Source: Streptomyces sp. NRRL F-6492 (lineage in GTDB: Bacteria; Actinomycetota; Actinomycetes; Streptomycetales; Streptomycetaceae). From it: a stretch of DNA of 56,203 nucleotides. This document shows positions 37,861 to 46,470 of this stretch, piece by piece. A program made the translations under genes and the position numbers. The notes beneath the pieces were generated by a model that was not told where the DNA came from, did not search any database, and worked only from the letters and a program-made list of their open reading frames with translations. The DNA is taken from positions 1-56,203 of the forward strand of contig NZ_LGEG01000227.1 of NCBI RefSeq assembly GCF_001280125.1, in the 5' to 3' direction. Every line of letters starts with the position of its first letter. Within the stretch, counting starts at the first letter, position 1.

Positions 37861-37921
37861 GGCGGCGTTTGTTCGGATCCTCCTTGGCCCGGGGCCGGGC
37901 GGTAGGCCAGGATCAGCGGTT

Positions 37922-39205
37922 ATGGACCTGCTGAACACGCTGGTGGAGAAGGGGCTGCGGCGCGAGCCGCCGACCCGTGAAGAAGCGCTCGCCGTCCTGG
38001 CGACCTCCGACGACGAACTGCTCGATGTGGTGGCGGCGGCCGGCAAGGTGCGCCGTCAGTGGTTCGGGCGGCGGGTGAAGCTCAACTACCTGGTCAATCT
38101 GAAGTCCGGCCTGTGCCCCGAGGACTGCTCGTACTGTTCGCAGCGGCTCGGCTCCAAGGCGGAGATCCTCAAGTACACCTGGCTGAAGCCGGACGAGGCC
38201 TCGAAGGCGGCCGCGGCGGGCGTCGCGGGCGGCGCCAAGCGGGTGTGCCTGGTGGCGAGCGGACGCGGTCCGACGGACCGGGACGTCGAGCGGGTCGGCA
38301 GGACCATCGAGGCCATCAAGGAGGGCAACGAGGGCGTCGAGGTGTGCGCCTGCCTCGGTCTGCTCTCGGACGGCCAGGCGGAGCGGCTGCGGGAGGCCGG
38401 CGCCGACGCGTACAACCACAACCTGAACACCTCCGAGGCGACGTACGGCGGGATCACCAAGACCCACACGTACGCCGACCGGGTGGACACCGTGCAGAAG
38501 GCGCACGCGGCCGGGCTCTCGGCCTGCTCGGGACTGATCGCGGGCATGGGCGAGGCCGACGAGGACCTGGTCGACGTCGTGTACGCGCTGCGGGAGCTGG
38601 GCTCGGACTCGGTGCCGGTCAACTTCCTCATCCCGTTCGAGGGCACCCCGCTCGCCAAGGAGTGGAACCTGACCCCGCAGCGCTGTCTGCGGATCCTGGC
38701 GATGGTGCGGTTCGTCTGCCCCGACGTCGAGGTGCGGATCGCCGGCGGCCGCGAGGTGCACCTGCGCTCGATGCAGCCGCTCGCGCTGCACATCGCGAAC
38801 TCGATCTTCCTGGGCGACTACCTGACCAGCGAGGGCCAGGCCGGCCAGGCCGACCTGGACATGATCGCTGACGCGGGCTTCGAGGTGGAGGGCACGGGCA
38901 CGCCCACGCTGCCCGCCCACCGCGCGGACGCGCTCGCGGCGGCCTCCGGCGGCTGCGGCTCCGGCGCTCCCGCGGAGAGCGGCGGCGGTTGCGGCTCGCA
39001 CGCGCCGGCGGAGAGCGGCGCGGCGGAGGGCGGCGCGGGCTGCGGTTCGGGCGCCGGCGGCGGCTGCGGTCCGTGCGGCGGACACGCCCCGGTCCCCGAG
39101 CCCGCCGAGGCCCCGGCCGCCGAGGCCGCGCCGGGCGGTGCCCGGACCGATCTGGTGGCGGTGCGCCGCAGGGGAGCCGGGACGGACCTCGCGCCGAATG
39201 CGTAA
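37922..39205 (+). CDS. bioB: Biotin synthase with a Cys-rich C-terminal tail
   Basis: A 427-residue radical-SAM enzyme that inserts sulfur into dethiobiotin. The SAM cluster motif is CPEDCSYC (Cys 65, 69, 72). [22 protein letters not shown] and [11 protein letters not shown] with the conserved Arg follow, so the catalytic core to about residue 335 is complete. An added tail of about 85 residues has five cysteines and two histidines in GGCGS-type repeats ([32 protein letters not shown]). The ATG 37922 start gives the usual N-terminus. It overlaps bioA by eight bases. Confidence 0.95.
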   Translation: MDLLNTLVEKGLRREPPTREEALAVLATSDDELLDVVAAAGKVRRQWFGRRVKLNYLVNLKSGLCPEDCSYCSQRLGSKAEILKYTWLKPDEASKAAAAGVAGGAKRVCLVASGRGPTDRDVERVGRTIEAIKEGNEGVEVCACLGLLSDGQAERLREAGADAYNHNLNTSEATYGGITKTHTYADRVDTVQKAHAAGLSACSGLIAGMGEADEDLVDVVYALRELGSDSVPVNFLIPFEGTPLAKEWNLTPQRCLRILAMVRFVCPDVEVRIAGGREVHLRSMQPLALHIANSIFLGDYLTSEGQAGQADLDMIADAGFEVEGTGTPTLPAHRADALAAASGGCGSGAPAESGGGCGSHAPAESGAAEGGAGCGSGAGGGCGPCGGHAPVPEPAEAPAAEAAPGGARTDLVAVRRRGAGTDLAPNA

Positions 39206-40478
39206 CGACGAGCTCCTCGCCCTGGACCGGGCGCACGTCTGGCACCCGTACGGCCCCATGCCGGGCCGCACGGACCCGCTGGTCGTCGCGTCCGCGTCCG
39301 GGGTGCGCCTGCGGCTCGCCGAACCCGCCGAGGGGCGGGACGAGTTGGTCGACGGCATGTCCTCGTGGTGGTCGGCGGTCCACGGCTACAACCACCCCGT
39401 CCTCAACGAGGCGGTGCGCGGCCAGCTCGACCGGATGAGCCACGTCATGTTCGGCGGGCTCACCCACGAGCCGGCCGTCCGCCTCGCGAGCCGGCTGGTG
39501 GAGATCACCCCCGAGCCGCTGCGGCACGTCTTCCTCAGCGACTCGGGCTCGGTCTCCGTCGAGGTCGCGGTCAAGATGTGCCTGCAGTACTGGCGTTCGC
39601 TGGGCCGCCCGGAGAAGCGGCGGCTCTTCACCTGGCGCGGCGGCTACCACGGGGACACCTGGCAGCCGATGTCGGTGTGCGACCCCGAGGGCGGGATGCA
39701 CGAGCTGTGGACCGGGGTCCTCCAGCCGCAGGTCTTCACGGACGCCCCGCCGGCCGCGTACGAGGAGTCGTACGCCGAGCTGCTGCGGACCTCGATCGGG
39801 CGGCACGCGCACGAGCTGGCCGCGGTGGTCGTGGAGCCGGTGGTGCAGGGCGCGGGCGGGATGCGCTTCCACGACCCGGCCTATCTGCGGGTGCTGCGGG
39901 AGGCCTGCGACGAGCACGGCGTACTGCTGGTGTTCGACGAGATCGCGACCGGGTTCGGGCGCACGGGCACGCTGTTCGCGGCCGACGCGGCCGGGGTCTC
40001 CCCCGACGTGATGTGCGTCGGCAAGGCGCTGACGGGCGGTTACCTGTCGATGGCCGCGACGCTCTGCACCGGCCGGGTGGCCGACGGGATCTCGCGGGGC
40101 GAGGTGCCGGTCCTGGCGCACGGGCCGACCTTCATGGGGAACCCGCTGGCCTCCGCGGTGGCCCTGGCCTCGATCGACCTGCTGCTCTCGCGGGACTGGC
40201 GGGTCGACGTCAAGCGGATCGAGGCCGGGCTGCGCGAGGGGCTCGCCCCGGCCACCGGCCTGCCGGGGGTGCGGGACGTGCGGGTGCTCGGCGCGATCGG
40301 GGTCGTCCAGCTCGACCACGAGGTCGACATGGCGGCGGCCACGCGCGCGGCGGTCCGGGAGGGCGTGTGGCTGCGCCCGTTCCGGGACCTGATCTACACG
40401 ATGCCGCCGTACGTGACCGGCGACGAGGACGTGGCCCGGATCTGCGCGGCGGTGCGCGCCGCCGCCGCGGCGGGCTGA
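39198..40478 (+). CDS. bioA: Adenosylmethionine-8-amino-7-oxononanoate aminotransferase
   Basis: A 426-residue class III aminotransferase that makes 7,8-diaminopelargonate using SAM as amino donor. It begins [35 protein letters not shown] (substrate site), [28 protein letters not shown] and the PLP Lys 276 in VGKALTGGY follow. Its ATG lies within the end of bioB (ATGCGTAA), so translation is coupled. bioD follows after 19 bases. Confidence 0.95.
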   Translation: MRNDELLALDRAHVWHPYGPMPGRTDPLVVASASGVRLRLAEPAEGRDELVDGMSSWWSAVHGYNHPVLNEAVRGQLDRMSHVMFGGLTHEPAVRLASRLVEITPEPLRHVFLSDSGSVSVEVAVKMCLQYWRSLGRPEKRRLFTWRGGYHGDTWQPMSVCDPEGGMHELWTGVLQPQVFTDAPPAAYEESYAELLRTSIGRHAHELAAVVVEPVVQGAGGMRFHDPAYLRVLREACDEHGVLLVFDEIATGFGRTGTLFAADAAGVSPDVMCVGKALTGGYLSMAATLCTGRVADGISRGEVPVLAHGPTFMGNPLASAVALASIDLLLSRDWRVDVKRIEAGLREGLAPATGLPGVRDVRVLGAIGVVQLDHEVDMAAATRAAVREGVWLRPFRDLIYTMPPYVTGDEDVARICAAVRAAAAAG

Positions 40479-40497
40479 ACGGAAAGAGGGAACAGTC

Positions 40498-41226
40498 ATG
40501 GGAATCGTCGTCGTCAGCGGCACCGGGACCGAGATCGGCAAGACGGTCGTGACCGCGGCCGTGGCCGCCGCTGCGACCGCCGCCGGGCGTTCGGTCGCCG
40601 TCCTGAAGCCCGCGCAGACGGGCGTCGGGCCGGACGAGCGGGGCGACGCGGACGAGGTCGTACGGCTCTCGGGCGCCGTCGCCTCGGCCGAACTGGGCCG
40701 CTTCCCGGAGCCGCTGGCGCCCGGTACGGCCGCCCGGCGGGCCGGCCTCGCGCCGGTCGGGCCCGGGGAGGTCGCCGAGGCCGCCCGGAAACTGGCCGCC
40801 GAGCACGACCTGGTGCTCGTGGAGGGGGCGGGCGGGCTGCTCGTCCGCTTCGACGAGGAGGGCGGCACGCTCGCGGACGCGGCGGCGCTGCTCGGCGCGC
40901 CGGTCCTGGTGGTGGCCCCGGCCGGGCTCGGGACGCTCAACTCGACGGCCCTGACGGCCGAGGCGCTGCGGGCGCGCGGGATCGAGCAGCTGGGCGTGGT
41001 GGTCGGCAGCTGGCCGGCCGCGCCGGACCTGGCGGCCCGCTGCAACCTGGCCGACCTGCCGGAGGCGGCGGGCGCCCCCCTGCTCGGAGCCGTACCGGAG
41101 GGCTCGGGGTCCCTGCCCCCGGCGGAGTTCCGGGCGGCGGCGGGGAGCTGGCTGGGCCCGGCCCTGGGCGGGACGTGGGACGCGGGGGCGTTCACGCGGA
41201 CGCACGCGGAGCCGTACGGGGGCTGA
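40498..41226 (+). CDS. bioD: Dethiobiotin synthetase
   Basis: A 242-residue ATP-dependent carboxylase that closes the ureido ring. The P-loop is SGTGTEIGKT (7-16), with KPAQTG near 38 and EGAGGLLVR near 112. GGAAAGAGGG precedes the ATG. It ends the bioBAD operon; the next gene lies 350 bases away behind a tandem repeat array. Confidence 0.95.
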   Translation: MGIVVVSGTGTEIGKTVVTAAVAAAATAAGRSVAVLKPAQTGVGPDERGDADEVVRLSGAVASAELGRFPEPLAPGTAARRAGLAPVGPGEVAEAARKLAAEHDLVLVEGAGGLLVRFDEEGGTLADAAALLGAPVLVVAPAGLGTLNSTALTAEALRARGIEQLGVVVGSWPAAPDLAARCNLADLPEAAGAPLLGAVPEGSGSLPPAEFRAAAGSWLGPALGGTWDAGAFTRTHAEPYGG

Positions 41227-41277
41227 CCGCCGGACGGGGTGCCGGGGGGCCGCGCGAAAGGGGCTCGGGGCCCGTAG

Positions 41278-41464
41278 GAAGAGGTCCCCGGGGCCGCGCG
41301 AGGAGGTCCCGAGGGCCGCGCGAAGAGGTCCCGAGGGTCGCGCGAAGAGGTCCCGGGGGCCGCGCGAAGAGGTCCCGAGGGTCGCGCGAAGAGGTCCCGG
41401 GGGCCGCGCGAAGAGGTCCCGGGGGCCGCGCGAAGAGGTCCCCGGATCCGCGCGAAGAGGCGCC
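41278..41464. repeat. 22-bp tandem repeat array, eight full copies
   Basis: Units of GAAGAGGTCCCGGGGGCCGC plus GC start at 41278, 41300, 41322, 41344, 41366, 41388, 41410 and 41432, exactly 22 bases apart. An 11-base partial copy begins at 41454. Variation is confined to a few bases (GGGGGCC versus GAGGGTC). The unit is about two helical turns and not a multiple of three, so it is not maintained for coding. Confidence 0.95.
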
Positions 41465-41516
41465 GGACGGTCGGTGTCCCGGCCCCGTCGTCCGGCCCCG
41501 GGCGGCGCGGCTCCGT

Positions 41517-41556
41517 AGGCTGGACGTACGCGCGCCAGGCTGGTCGTACGCGCGTC
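41517..41556. repeat. Two tandem 20-bp copies upstream of the methyltransferase gene
   Basis: AGGCTGGACGTACGCGCGCC and AGGCTGGTCGTACGCGCGTC are adjacent. Each contains the CGTACG palindrome, and they end 19 bases before the ATG, so they may be operators or duplicated promoter parts. Confidence 0.7.
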
Positions 41557-41575
41557 CAGGCACGAGGAGCCCCCG

Positions 41576-42241
41576 ATGACGTCTTCGCGGCCGGTGCCCG
41601 GGGGTCCGCCCCGGGTGCACCACCCCCTCTTCGCCCGCCTCTACGCCCGGTTCAGCGTCTCCGCCGAGACGCGGGGCGGGATCGGGCCCCTCCGGGCGGA
41701 GCTGCTCGCCGGGCTCACCGGCCGGGTCGTTGAGGTCGGCGCCGGGAACGGGCTGAACTTCGGGCACTACCCGGTCGGGGTCACGGAGGTCGTGGCCGTC
41801 GAACCGGAGGCCCGGCTGCGCGGGCTCGCCGGGGAGGCCGCGCGGCGGGCCGCCGTTCCGGTGACCGTGGTGCCGGGAACGGCCGAGGCGCTGCCGGCGG
41901 AGGACGGCGCCTTCGACGCGGCGGTGGTCTCCCTGGTCCTGTGCACGGTGCGGGACGTGCCGGCGGCCCTCGCCGAGCTGCGCCGGGTGCTGCGTCCCGG
42001 CGGCGAGCTGCGCTTCTTCGAGCACGGGGCGGCGGACACGCCGGGGCTCGCCCGGGTGCAGCGGGGACTCGACCGGACGGTGTGGCCGCGGCTCTTCGGC
42101 GGCTGCCACACCTCCCGCGACCCGCTGGCGGAGATCGGGGAGGCCGGTTTCGCCCTCGGCCCGTACCGCTCCTTCGACGTCCCGGAGGGCGGGCCGCGCC
42201 TGCCGTCCTCGCCCTGTGTCCTGGGCACGGCGCGACGGTGA
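41576..42241 (+). CDS. Class I SAM-dependent methyltransferase
   Basis: A 221-residue methyltransferase of the UbiE/type-11 kind. SAM motif I is VVEVGAGNGLNFGHYP (about 50-65). VVAVEPE at the second strand tip, GTAEALPAEDGAFDAAVVSLVLCTV (motifs II-III) and the LRRVLRPGGELRFFEHG segment follow. A GAGGAG ribosome site precedes the ATG. The acceptor is unknown; phospholipid or small-molecule methylation is possible. Confidence 0.87.
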   Translation: MTSSRPVPGGPPRVHHPLFARLYARFSVSAETRGGIGPLRAELLAGLTGRVVEVGAGNGLNFGHYPVGVTEVVAVEPEARLRGLAGEAARRAAVPVTVVPGTAEALPAEDGAFDAAVVSLVLCTVRDVPAALAELRRVLRPGGELRFFEHGAADTPGLARVQRGLDRTVWPRLFGGCHTSRDPLAEIGEAGFALGPYRSFDVPEGGPRLPSSPCVLGTARR

Positions 42242-42307
42242 GGCGCCGCCGTCCCGCCCTCCGGAACCCCCTGGCACGGCCCGAGTCCCCCGTGATGGGA
42301 TCCGGCC

Positions 42308-42754
42308 ATGATCGATCTGCACATACGTCCCGCCACCGTCAACGAGGCCGAGACCGTCCTGGCCTTCTGGCGGGAGTCCGCCGAGGGGACGTCGGTCTCG
42401 GACGACGTGCCCGGGGTCACCCGGCTCGTCGAGCGCGATCCGGAGGCCCTGCTGCTCGCGGTGGCCGACGGACGGATCGTGGGGTCCGTGATCGCCGGCT
42501 GGGACGGCTGGCGCGCCTCCCTCTACCGGCTCGCCGTCCTGCCCGCGTACCGGCGCCGGGGGATCTCCACCGCGCTCCTGCGGGCGGCCGAGGAGCGGTT
42601 CGCCGCGCTCGGCGGGCGGCGCGCGGACGCCATGGTCCTGGAGGCGAACGGAACGGGGCGGATGCTGTGGGCGTCCGCCGGGTACCAGCGCGAGGACCGC
42701 TGGCGCCGCTGGGTGAAGCCGCTCACGGGGCAGGAGAAGCAGGAGGGACGATGA
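42308..42754 (+). CDS. GNAT family N-acetyltransferase
   Basis: A 148-residue acetyltransferase. The acetyl-CoA motif A is LYRLAVLPAYRRRGISTALLRAAEERF (about residues 72-98, R-R-R-G-I), followed by motif B with ANGTGRMLWASAGYQRED. It is a single-domain enzyme with an unknown acceptor, transcribed with or after the methyltransferase. Confidence 0.87.
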   Translation: MIDLHIRPATVNEAETVLAFWRESAEGTSVSDDVPGVTRLVERDPEALLLAVADGRIVGSVIAGWDGWRASLYRLAVLPAYRRRGISTALLRAAEERFAALGGRRADAMVLEANGTGRMLWASAGYQREDRWRRWVKPLTGQEKQEGR

Positions 42755-42775
42755 GAAGTGCGAGGTGAGGGGCAC

Positions 42776-42794
42776 CGGGGTGATCGACACCCCG
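42776..42794 (+). terminator. 7-bp hairpin after the GNAT gene
   Basis: CGGGGTG-ATCGA-CACCCCG is followed by CTTTGCCCGTCCTTT, a T-rich stretch for this genome. It ends the methyltransferase-GNAT unit. Confidence 0.7.
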
Positions 42795-42968
42795 CTTTGC
42801 CCGTCCTTTACCATGGTCCCTCGTCCCGACGATTGAAAGGTGTGAGCGTCCGCCCATGGGCGAGCCTCCCAGTAGCACTGGTTCCCACAGACTCGAAAGC
42901 TCCGGCTCCGGCCGCCGGCTCCGAGCGATCCTCCTCCCGCCGCGTGATCATGGGACGGAGGTGAACCG
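42795..42968 (+). other. Leader of the CNNM/CBS operon
   Basis: This 174-base stretch has no supported gene. It carries a CCGGC-TCCGGCC-GCCGG dyad near 42906 and ends in GGACGGAGGTG, the ribosome site of the next gene. The length leaves room for a regulated leader, but I do not recognise an M-box or other known riboswitch. Confidence 0.4.
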
Positions 42969-44309
42969 ATGACCGAAGTGCTCCTGCTCCTCCTCGCGCT
43001 CCTGCTCTCCCTCGCGTGCGGCGCCTTCGTCGCGGCCGAGTTCTCGCTGACCACGGTCGAGCGCGGCGAACTCGAAGCCGCCGTGAAGCGCGGCGAGCGC
43101 GGCGCGGCGAGCGCGCTCAAGGCCGTCAGGTCGCTGACGTTCCAGCTCTCCGGCGCCCAGCTGGGGATCACCGTCACCAACCTGGTGGTCGGCATGCTGG
43201 CCGAGCCGTCGATCGCCGCGCTGATCAAGGGCCCGGTCGAGGCCCTCGGCCTCTCCGCCACGGTCGCCTCCTCGGTGGCCCTGGTCCTGGGCACCGCCCT
43301 GTCGACCGTGGTCCTGATGGTGGTCGGCGAGCTGGTCCCCAAGAACTGGGCCATCTCCTCGCCGCTCGCCGTGGCGAAGGTCGTGGCCACCCCGCAGCGC
43401 GTGTTCACGGCCGCCTTCAAGCCGCTGATCAGCCACCTCAACAACACCGCGAACCGGATCCTGCGCCGGCTCGGCATGGAGCCGACCGAGGAACTGGCCT
43501 CCGCGCGCTCCCCGCAGGAGCTGGTGGCCCTCGCCCGGCACTCCGCCAAGGAGGGCGCCCTGGAGGCGGACACGGCCGAGCTGTTCGTCCGCACCCTCAA
43601 CCTGGCGGAGCTGACCGCCGAGAACGTGATGACGCCCCGCGTGCAGGTCACCGCCCTGGAGGTGCAGGCCACCGCCGAGGACGTGGCGAACGCGACCCGC
43701 GCGACCGGCCTGTCCCGCTTCCCCGTCTACCGGGGCAGCCTCGACGCGGTCGTCGGCATCGCCCACATCAAGGATGTCCTGGCCATACCGGCCGCCGAGC
43801 GGTACCGCCGCCCGATCGGGGAGATGATGCGCGAGCCGCTGCTCGTCCCCGAGACGCTGACCGTGGACAGGCTGCTGGACCGGCTGTCCGGGAAGCAGAC
43901 GATGGCGGTCGTCATCGACGAGTACGGCGGCACGGCCGGGGTCGTCACCCTGGAGGACATCGTCGAGGAGGTCGTCGGCGAGGTCCGCGACGAGCACGAC
44001 CCGCACGAGACGCCGGACCTGGCACGGGCCGGCGAGGACGCGGACGGGCGCGAGCTGTGGTCCGCCGACGGCGCGGCCCGCACCGACCAGGTCGGCGCGA
44101 TCGGCCTGAAGGTGCCGGACGGCCCCTACGAGACGCTGGCGGGCGCCGTCGCCCACGAGCTGGGCCGCATCCCGGACGCCGGCGACAGCGTGGAGCTGGC
44201 CGGCTGGCGGCTCGACGTCGTGGACGCCTCGGGCCGCCGCGCGGCCCGTCTGCTGCTGCACGCACCCGCGCACGAGACCGGGGACGAGACCGGGGAGGCC
44301 GGCCGATGA
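42969..44309 (+). CDS. CNNM/CBS-domain membrane protein with CorC/HlyC domain
   Basis: A 446-residue hemolysin-family (UPF0053) protein. A DUF21/CNNM membrane domain (about 1-190: LLLLALLLSLACGAFVAAEFSL, GAQLGITVTNLVVG, VVGELVPKNWAI) is followed by two CBS repeats (about 200-340) and a CorC_HlyC domain (about 355-435). Relatives act in Mg2+ or other divalent-metal efflux. It overlaps the second, similar gene by 4 bases, so a hetero-oligomer is likely. Confidence 0.92.
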   Translation: MTEVLLLLLALLLSLACGAFVAAEFSLTTVERGELEAAVKRGERGAASALKAVRSLTFQLSGAQLGITVTNLVVGMLAEPSIAALIKGPVEALGLSATVASSVALVLGTALSTVVLMVVGELVPKNWAISSPLAVAKVVATPQRVFTAAFKPLISHLNNTANRILRRLGMEPTEELASARSPQELVALARHSAKEGALEADTAELFVRTLNLAELTAENVMTPRVQVTALEVQATAEDVANATRATGLSRFPVYRGSLDAVVGIAHIKDVLAIPAAERYRRPIGEMMREPLLVPETLTVDRLLDRLSGKQTMAVVIDEYGGTAGVVTLEDIVEEVVGEVRDEHDPHETPDLARAGEDADGRELWSADGAARTDQVGAIGLKVPDGPYETLAGAVAHELGRIPDAGDSVELAGWRLDVVDASGRRAARLLLHAPAHETGDETGEAGR

Positions 44310-45325
44310 TCGCGATCCAGTTGCTGATCGGCCTGCTCACCCTGGTCGTCAACGCCTTCTTCGTCGGCGCCGAGTTCGCCCTGATCTCGGTCCGCCGCAG
44401 CCAGATCGAACCCCTCGCCGAGGCGGGGGACAAGCGGGCGCGCAGTGTCGTCTGGGGTCTGGAGCACGTCTCCGCGATGCTCGCGGCGGCCCAGCTCGGC
44501 ATCACGCTCTGCACCCTGGTCCTCGGCATCGTCGCCGAGCCGGCCATCGCGCACCTGCTCGAACCGGTCTTCGACGCGGTCGGCGTCCCGCACGGTCTGG
44601 TGCACCCGATCTCGTTCGTGATCGCCCTGTCGCTCGCGACGTACCTGCACATGCTGCTGGGCGAGATGGTGCCGAAGAACATCGCGCTCGCCGAGCCGAC
44701 GCGCTCCGCGCTGCTCCTCGGGCCGCCCCTGGTGGCGCTCGCCCGGGCGCTGCGGCCGGTGATCTTCACGATCAACGCCTTCGCGAACGCCCTGCTCAAG
44801 CTGTTGCGGGTGGAGGTCAAGGACGAGGTCTCGGCGACCTTCTCGGACGACGAGCTGGCCCGTCTGGTCACCGACGCCGGTGACGCCGGGCTCCTGGACG
44901 ACCGGGCCGCCGAGCGGCTGCACGACGCCCTGGAGCTGGGCCGCCGTCCCGTGCGGGACGTGGTGATGCCGGCGGAGAAGGTGGTGTCCACCCCGGTCGG
45001 CACCACCCCGGAGGAGCTGGAGGCGCTGTCGGCGCGGACCGGGTTCTCCCGCTTCCCCGTGGTCGACCCGGAGCGCCACATCCTGGGCTACCTGCACGTC
45101 AAGGACGCCCTGGACATCGTCCCGCGCGACCTGCCGTTCCCGGTGTCGTCGCTGCGGCCGATCGCCCGGGTGCGGGCGGAGGCGCCGCTGGACGACGTCC
45201 TGACCGCGATGCGCCGCAGCCGGACGCACCTGGCGGCGGTCCTCGACGAGAACGACCGGCCGGCCGGCCTCGTGGCGATGGAGGACGTGCTGCGCGAGCT
45301 GGTCGGGCGCCCCGCGGCGTCGTAA
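44306..45325 (+). CDS. CNNM/CBS-domain membrane protein lacking the CorC domain
   Basis: A 339-residue partner of the previous gene, with the same layout: LLIGLLTLVVNAFFVGAEFAL, AAQLGITLCTLVLGIVAEP, LGEMVPKNIALAEP and two CBS repeats (about 195-330). The protein ends just after the second CBS, so the C-terminal CorC_HlyC domain found in the partner is absent. ATGA overlap gives coupled translation. Tandem CNNM pairs of unequal length are common in actinobacteria. Confidence 0.92.
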   Translation: MIAIQLLIGLLTLVVNAFFVGAEFALISVRRSQIEPLAEAGDKRARSVVWGLEHVSAMLAAAQLGITLCTLVLGIVAEPAIAHLLEPVFDAVGVPHGLVHPISFVIALSLATYLHMLLGEMVPKNIALAEPTRSALLLGPPLVALARALRPVIFTINAFANALLKLLRVEVKDEVSATFSDDELARLVTDAGDAGLLDDRAAERLHDALELGRRPVRDVVMPAEKVVSTPVGTTPEELEALSARTGFSRFPVVDPERHILGYLHVKDALDIVPRDLPFPVSSLRPIARVRAEAPLDDVLTAMRRSRTHLAAVLDENDRPAGLVAMEDVLRELVGRPAAS

Positions 45326-45344
45326 CGGCCGCGCGCACGGAAGA

Positions 45345-45378
45345 CGAAGGGCCCCGGGATCCGTCCCGGGGCCCTTCG
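45345..45378. terminator. Bidirectional 15-bp hairpin
   Basis: Arms 45345-45359 and 45364-45378 pair perfectly with a TCCG loop, between convergent genes. Confidence 0.9.
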
Positions 45379-45386
45379 GGCTTCGT

Positions 45387-46406
45387 TCAGAGCGCGGCGG
45401 CGGCCAGCCAGTCGTCCAGGAGGCCCCGGTCGCCGGTGTGCGCGAAGCAGGGCTCGTCGGCCCCGTAACGGCGGTGCAGCAGGAGCAGCAGCTCCCCGGC
45501 GTCCGCCTCGACGGCGGCGGTCGGCTCCGCGCCGCCGCTCCCCCGGGTCCAGGTGAAGCCGCCCCCGCCGAAGGTCAGGGTCCAGACGGCGCGGGTGTCG
45601 CGGGCGGTGAGGCGCAGGACCGCCCCGTCCCGGCCGAGCCGGGAGACCGGCTCCGCGATCCGGGGGATGTACGGGGCGTCGGTCAGGAAGTGGTCGACGG
45701 CGGCCGCGGCCGTGCCGGGGTCGAGGGGGCCGGTCTTCCCGTGGACGGCGAGTTCGGCGTCGGCCAGGTGGACCAGGGTCTCGAAGAGCACCTGGCGGGG
45801 GTAGTGGCGGACGTGCGGGTCCGCGCCCGGGGACCAGACGGGGGCGTCGGGGTCGGCGTCGCGGGCGGTGGCGGCGAACCGCTCGGCGCCGGCGACGAGC
45901 CAGTCGGGGTACGCGGCGGGGTCGGCCGGCGGGTCGAGGGGGACGTCCTGGGCGAGGACCCGGGTGGTGGCACGGGTCCGTACGAGGTGCTCGGCCCAGC
46001 GGTGGACGGTGCCGACGTGCCGGGCGAGGTCCGCGAGGGTCCGGTCGGGGCGGCCGGGGACGGGGGTCGCGGGGCCGGCGTCGCGGACGACGGCGGCGAG
46101 GCGCCGGGCGTGGTCCAGGGCGGCCCCGCAGTCGGCGGCGTGGGTGTCCCCGGCGAGTCCGAAGCCCTCGGAGACCCTGAGCAGACCGTCCCGCCGGGGG
46201 CCCTCGGGCGCGCGCAGGGCCGCCGCGCGGAACAGCCCGTCGAGGGTCCGCCGGTCGGCCGCCGCGAGCCCGGCGAGGGCGTGCCCGGTGGACTCCAGCC
46301 ACTTCACCGCCGTGTCGGGGTCGAGGACCTCGTCGTCGGCGGCCTCGACCTCCGTCACCAGTCCGGCCAGGGCCTCTGCCAGGGCGCTCAGGAGCGCTTC
46401 GCTCAT
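45387..46406 (-). CDS. Maleylpyruvate isomerase-family protein with an extra N-terminal domain
   Basis: A 339-residue protein starting at ATG 46406, with GGAGGGG upstream. Residues about 88-339 are a mycothiol-dependent maleylpyruvate-isomerase-type protein: THAADCGAALDHARRL, TPVPGRPDRTLADLARHVGTVHRWAEH with metal-ligand His residues, HYPRQVLFETLVHLADAELA, and a C-terminal sterol-carrier-like domain. The first 87 residues (DPDTAVKWLESTGHALAGL, APEGPRRDGLL) look like a separate small Streptomyces protein usually encoded alone. This is a fusion, or the result of a lost stop between two genes. Substrate unknown. Confidence 0.8.
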   Translation of the reverse strand: MSEALLSALAEALAGLVTEVEAADDEVLDPDTAVKWLESTGHALAGLAAADRRTLDGLFRAAALRAPEGPRRDGLLRVSEGFGLAGDTHAADCGAALDHARRLAAVVRDAGPATPVPGRPDRTLADLARHVGTVHRWAEHLVRTRATTRVLAQDVPLDPPADPAAYPDWLVAGAERFAATARDADPDAPVWSPGADPHVRHYPRQVLFETLVHLADAELAVHGKTGPLDPGTAAAAVDHFLTDAPYIPRIAEPVSRLGRDGAVLRLTARDTRAVWTLTFGGGGFTWTRGSGGAEPTAAVEADAGELLLLLHRRYGADEPCFAHTGDRGLLDDWLAAAAL

Positions 46407-46443
46407 CGGATTTCCCCTCCCGGGTTCTCCACGGCACGCCTCG

Positions 46444-46459
46444 CATACCGCACGGTATG
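46444..46459. promoter_or_regulatory. Palindromic operator between the isomerase-family gene and the GDSL gene
   Basis: CATACCG-CA-CGGTATG is a perfect 7-base inverted repeat, 38 bases upstream of the leftward gene and 12 bases upstream of the rightward gene. It resembles TetR-family operators. A repressor here would block both genes; none is encoded next to it. Confidence 0.65.
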
Positions 46460-46470
46460 ATCGCTCCGCC

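Larger units (their letters stand above)
41227..41575. other. Gap after bioD filled by tandem repeats
   Basis: No protein gene is supported. The apparent open frame through it arises only because the repeat lacks stop codons. It holds the 22-bp array and a 20-bp duplication listed separately, and a possible -10 TAGGCT at 41516-41521 before the methyltransferase gene. Confidence 0.7.

Noticed and set aside
36365..39205. A 946-residue protein containing BioB
   Set aside because: The first part is antisense to bioF; BioB starts at ATG 37922 with a normal N-terminus.
41278..41464. CRISPR array
   Set aside because: The 22-bp units are directly adjacent with no unique spacers and no cas genes nearby; it is a tandem repeat.
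41175..41579. Arg/Glu-rich protein coded through the repeat array
   Set aside because: The frame is open only because the repeat lacks stops; a 22-base unit shifts frame each copy, there is no ribosome site, and it overlaps bioD.
42758..42964. A 68-residue protein in the leader of the CNNM operon
   Set aside because: No ribosome site, it runs across the terminator hairpin at 42776, and composition is not protein-like; treated as leader RNA.
42795..42968. M-box magnesium riboswitch before the CNNM genes
   Set aside because: The position would suit it, but I cannot find the conserved M-box segments.
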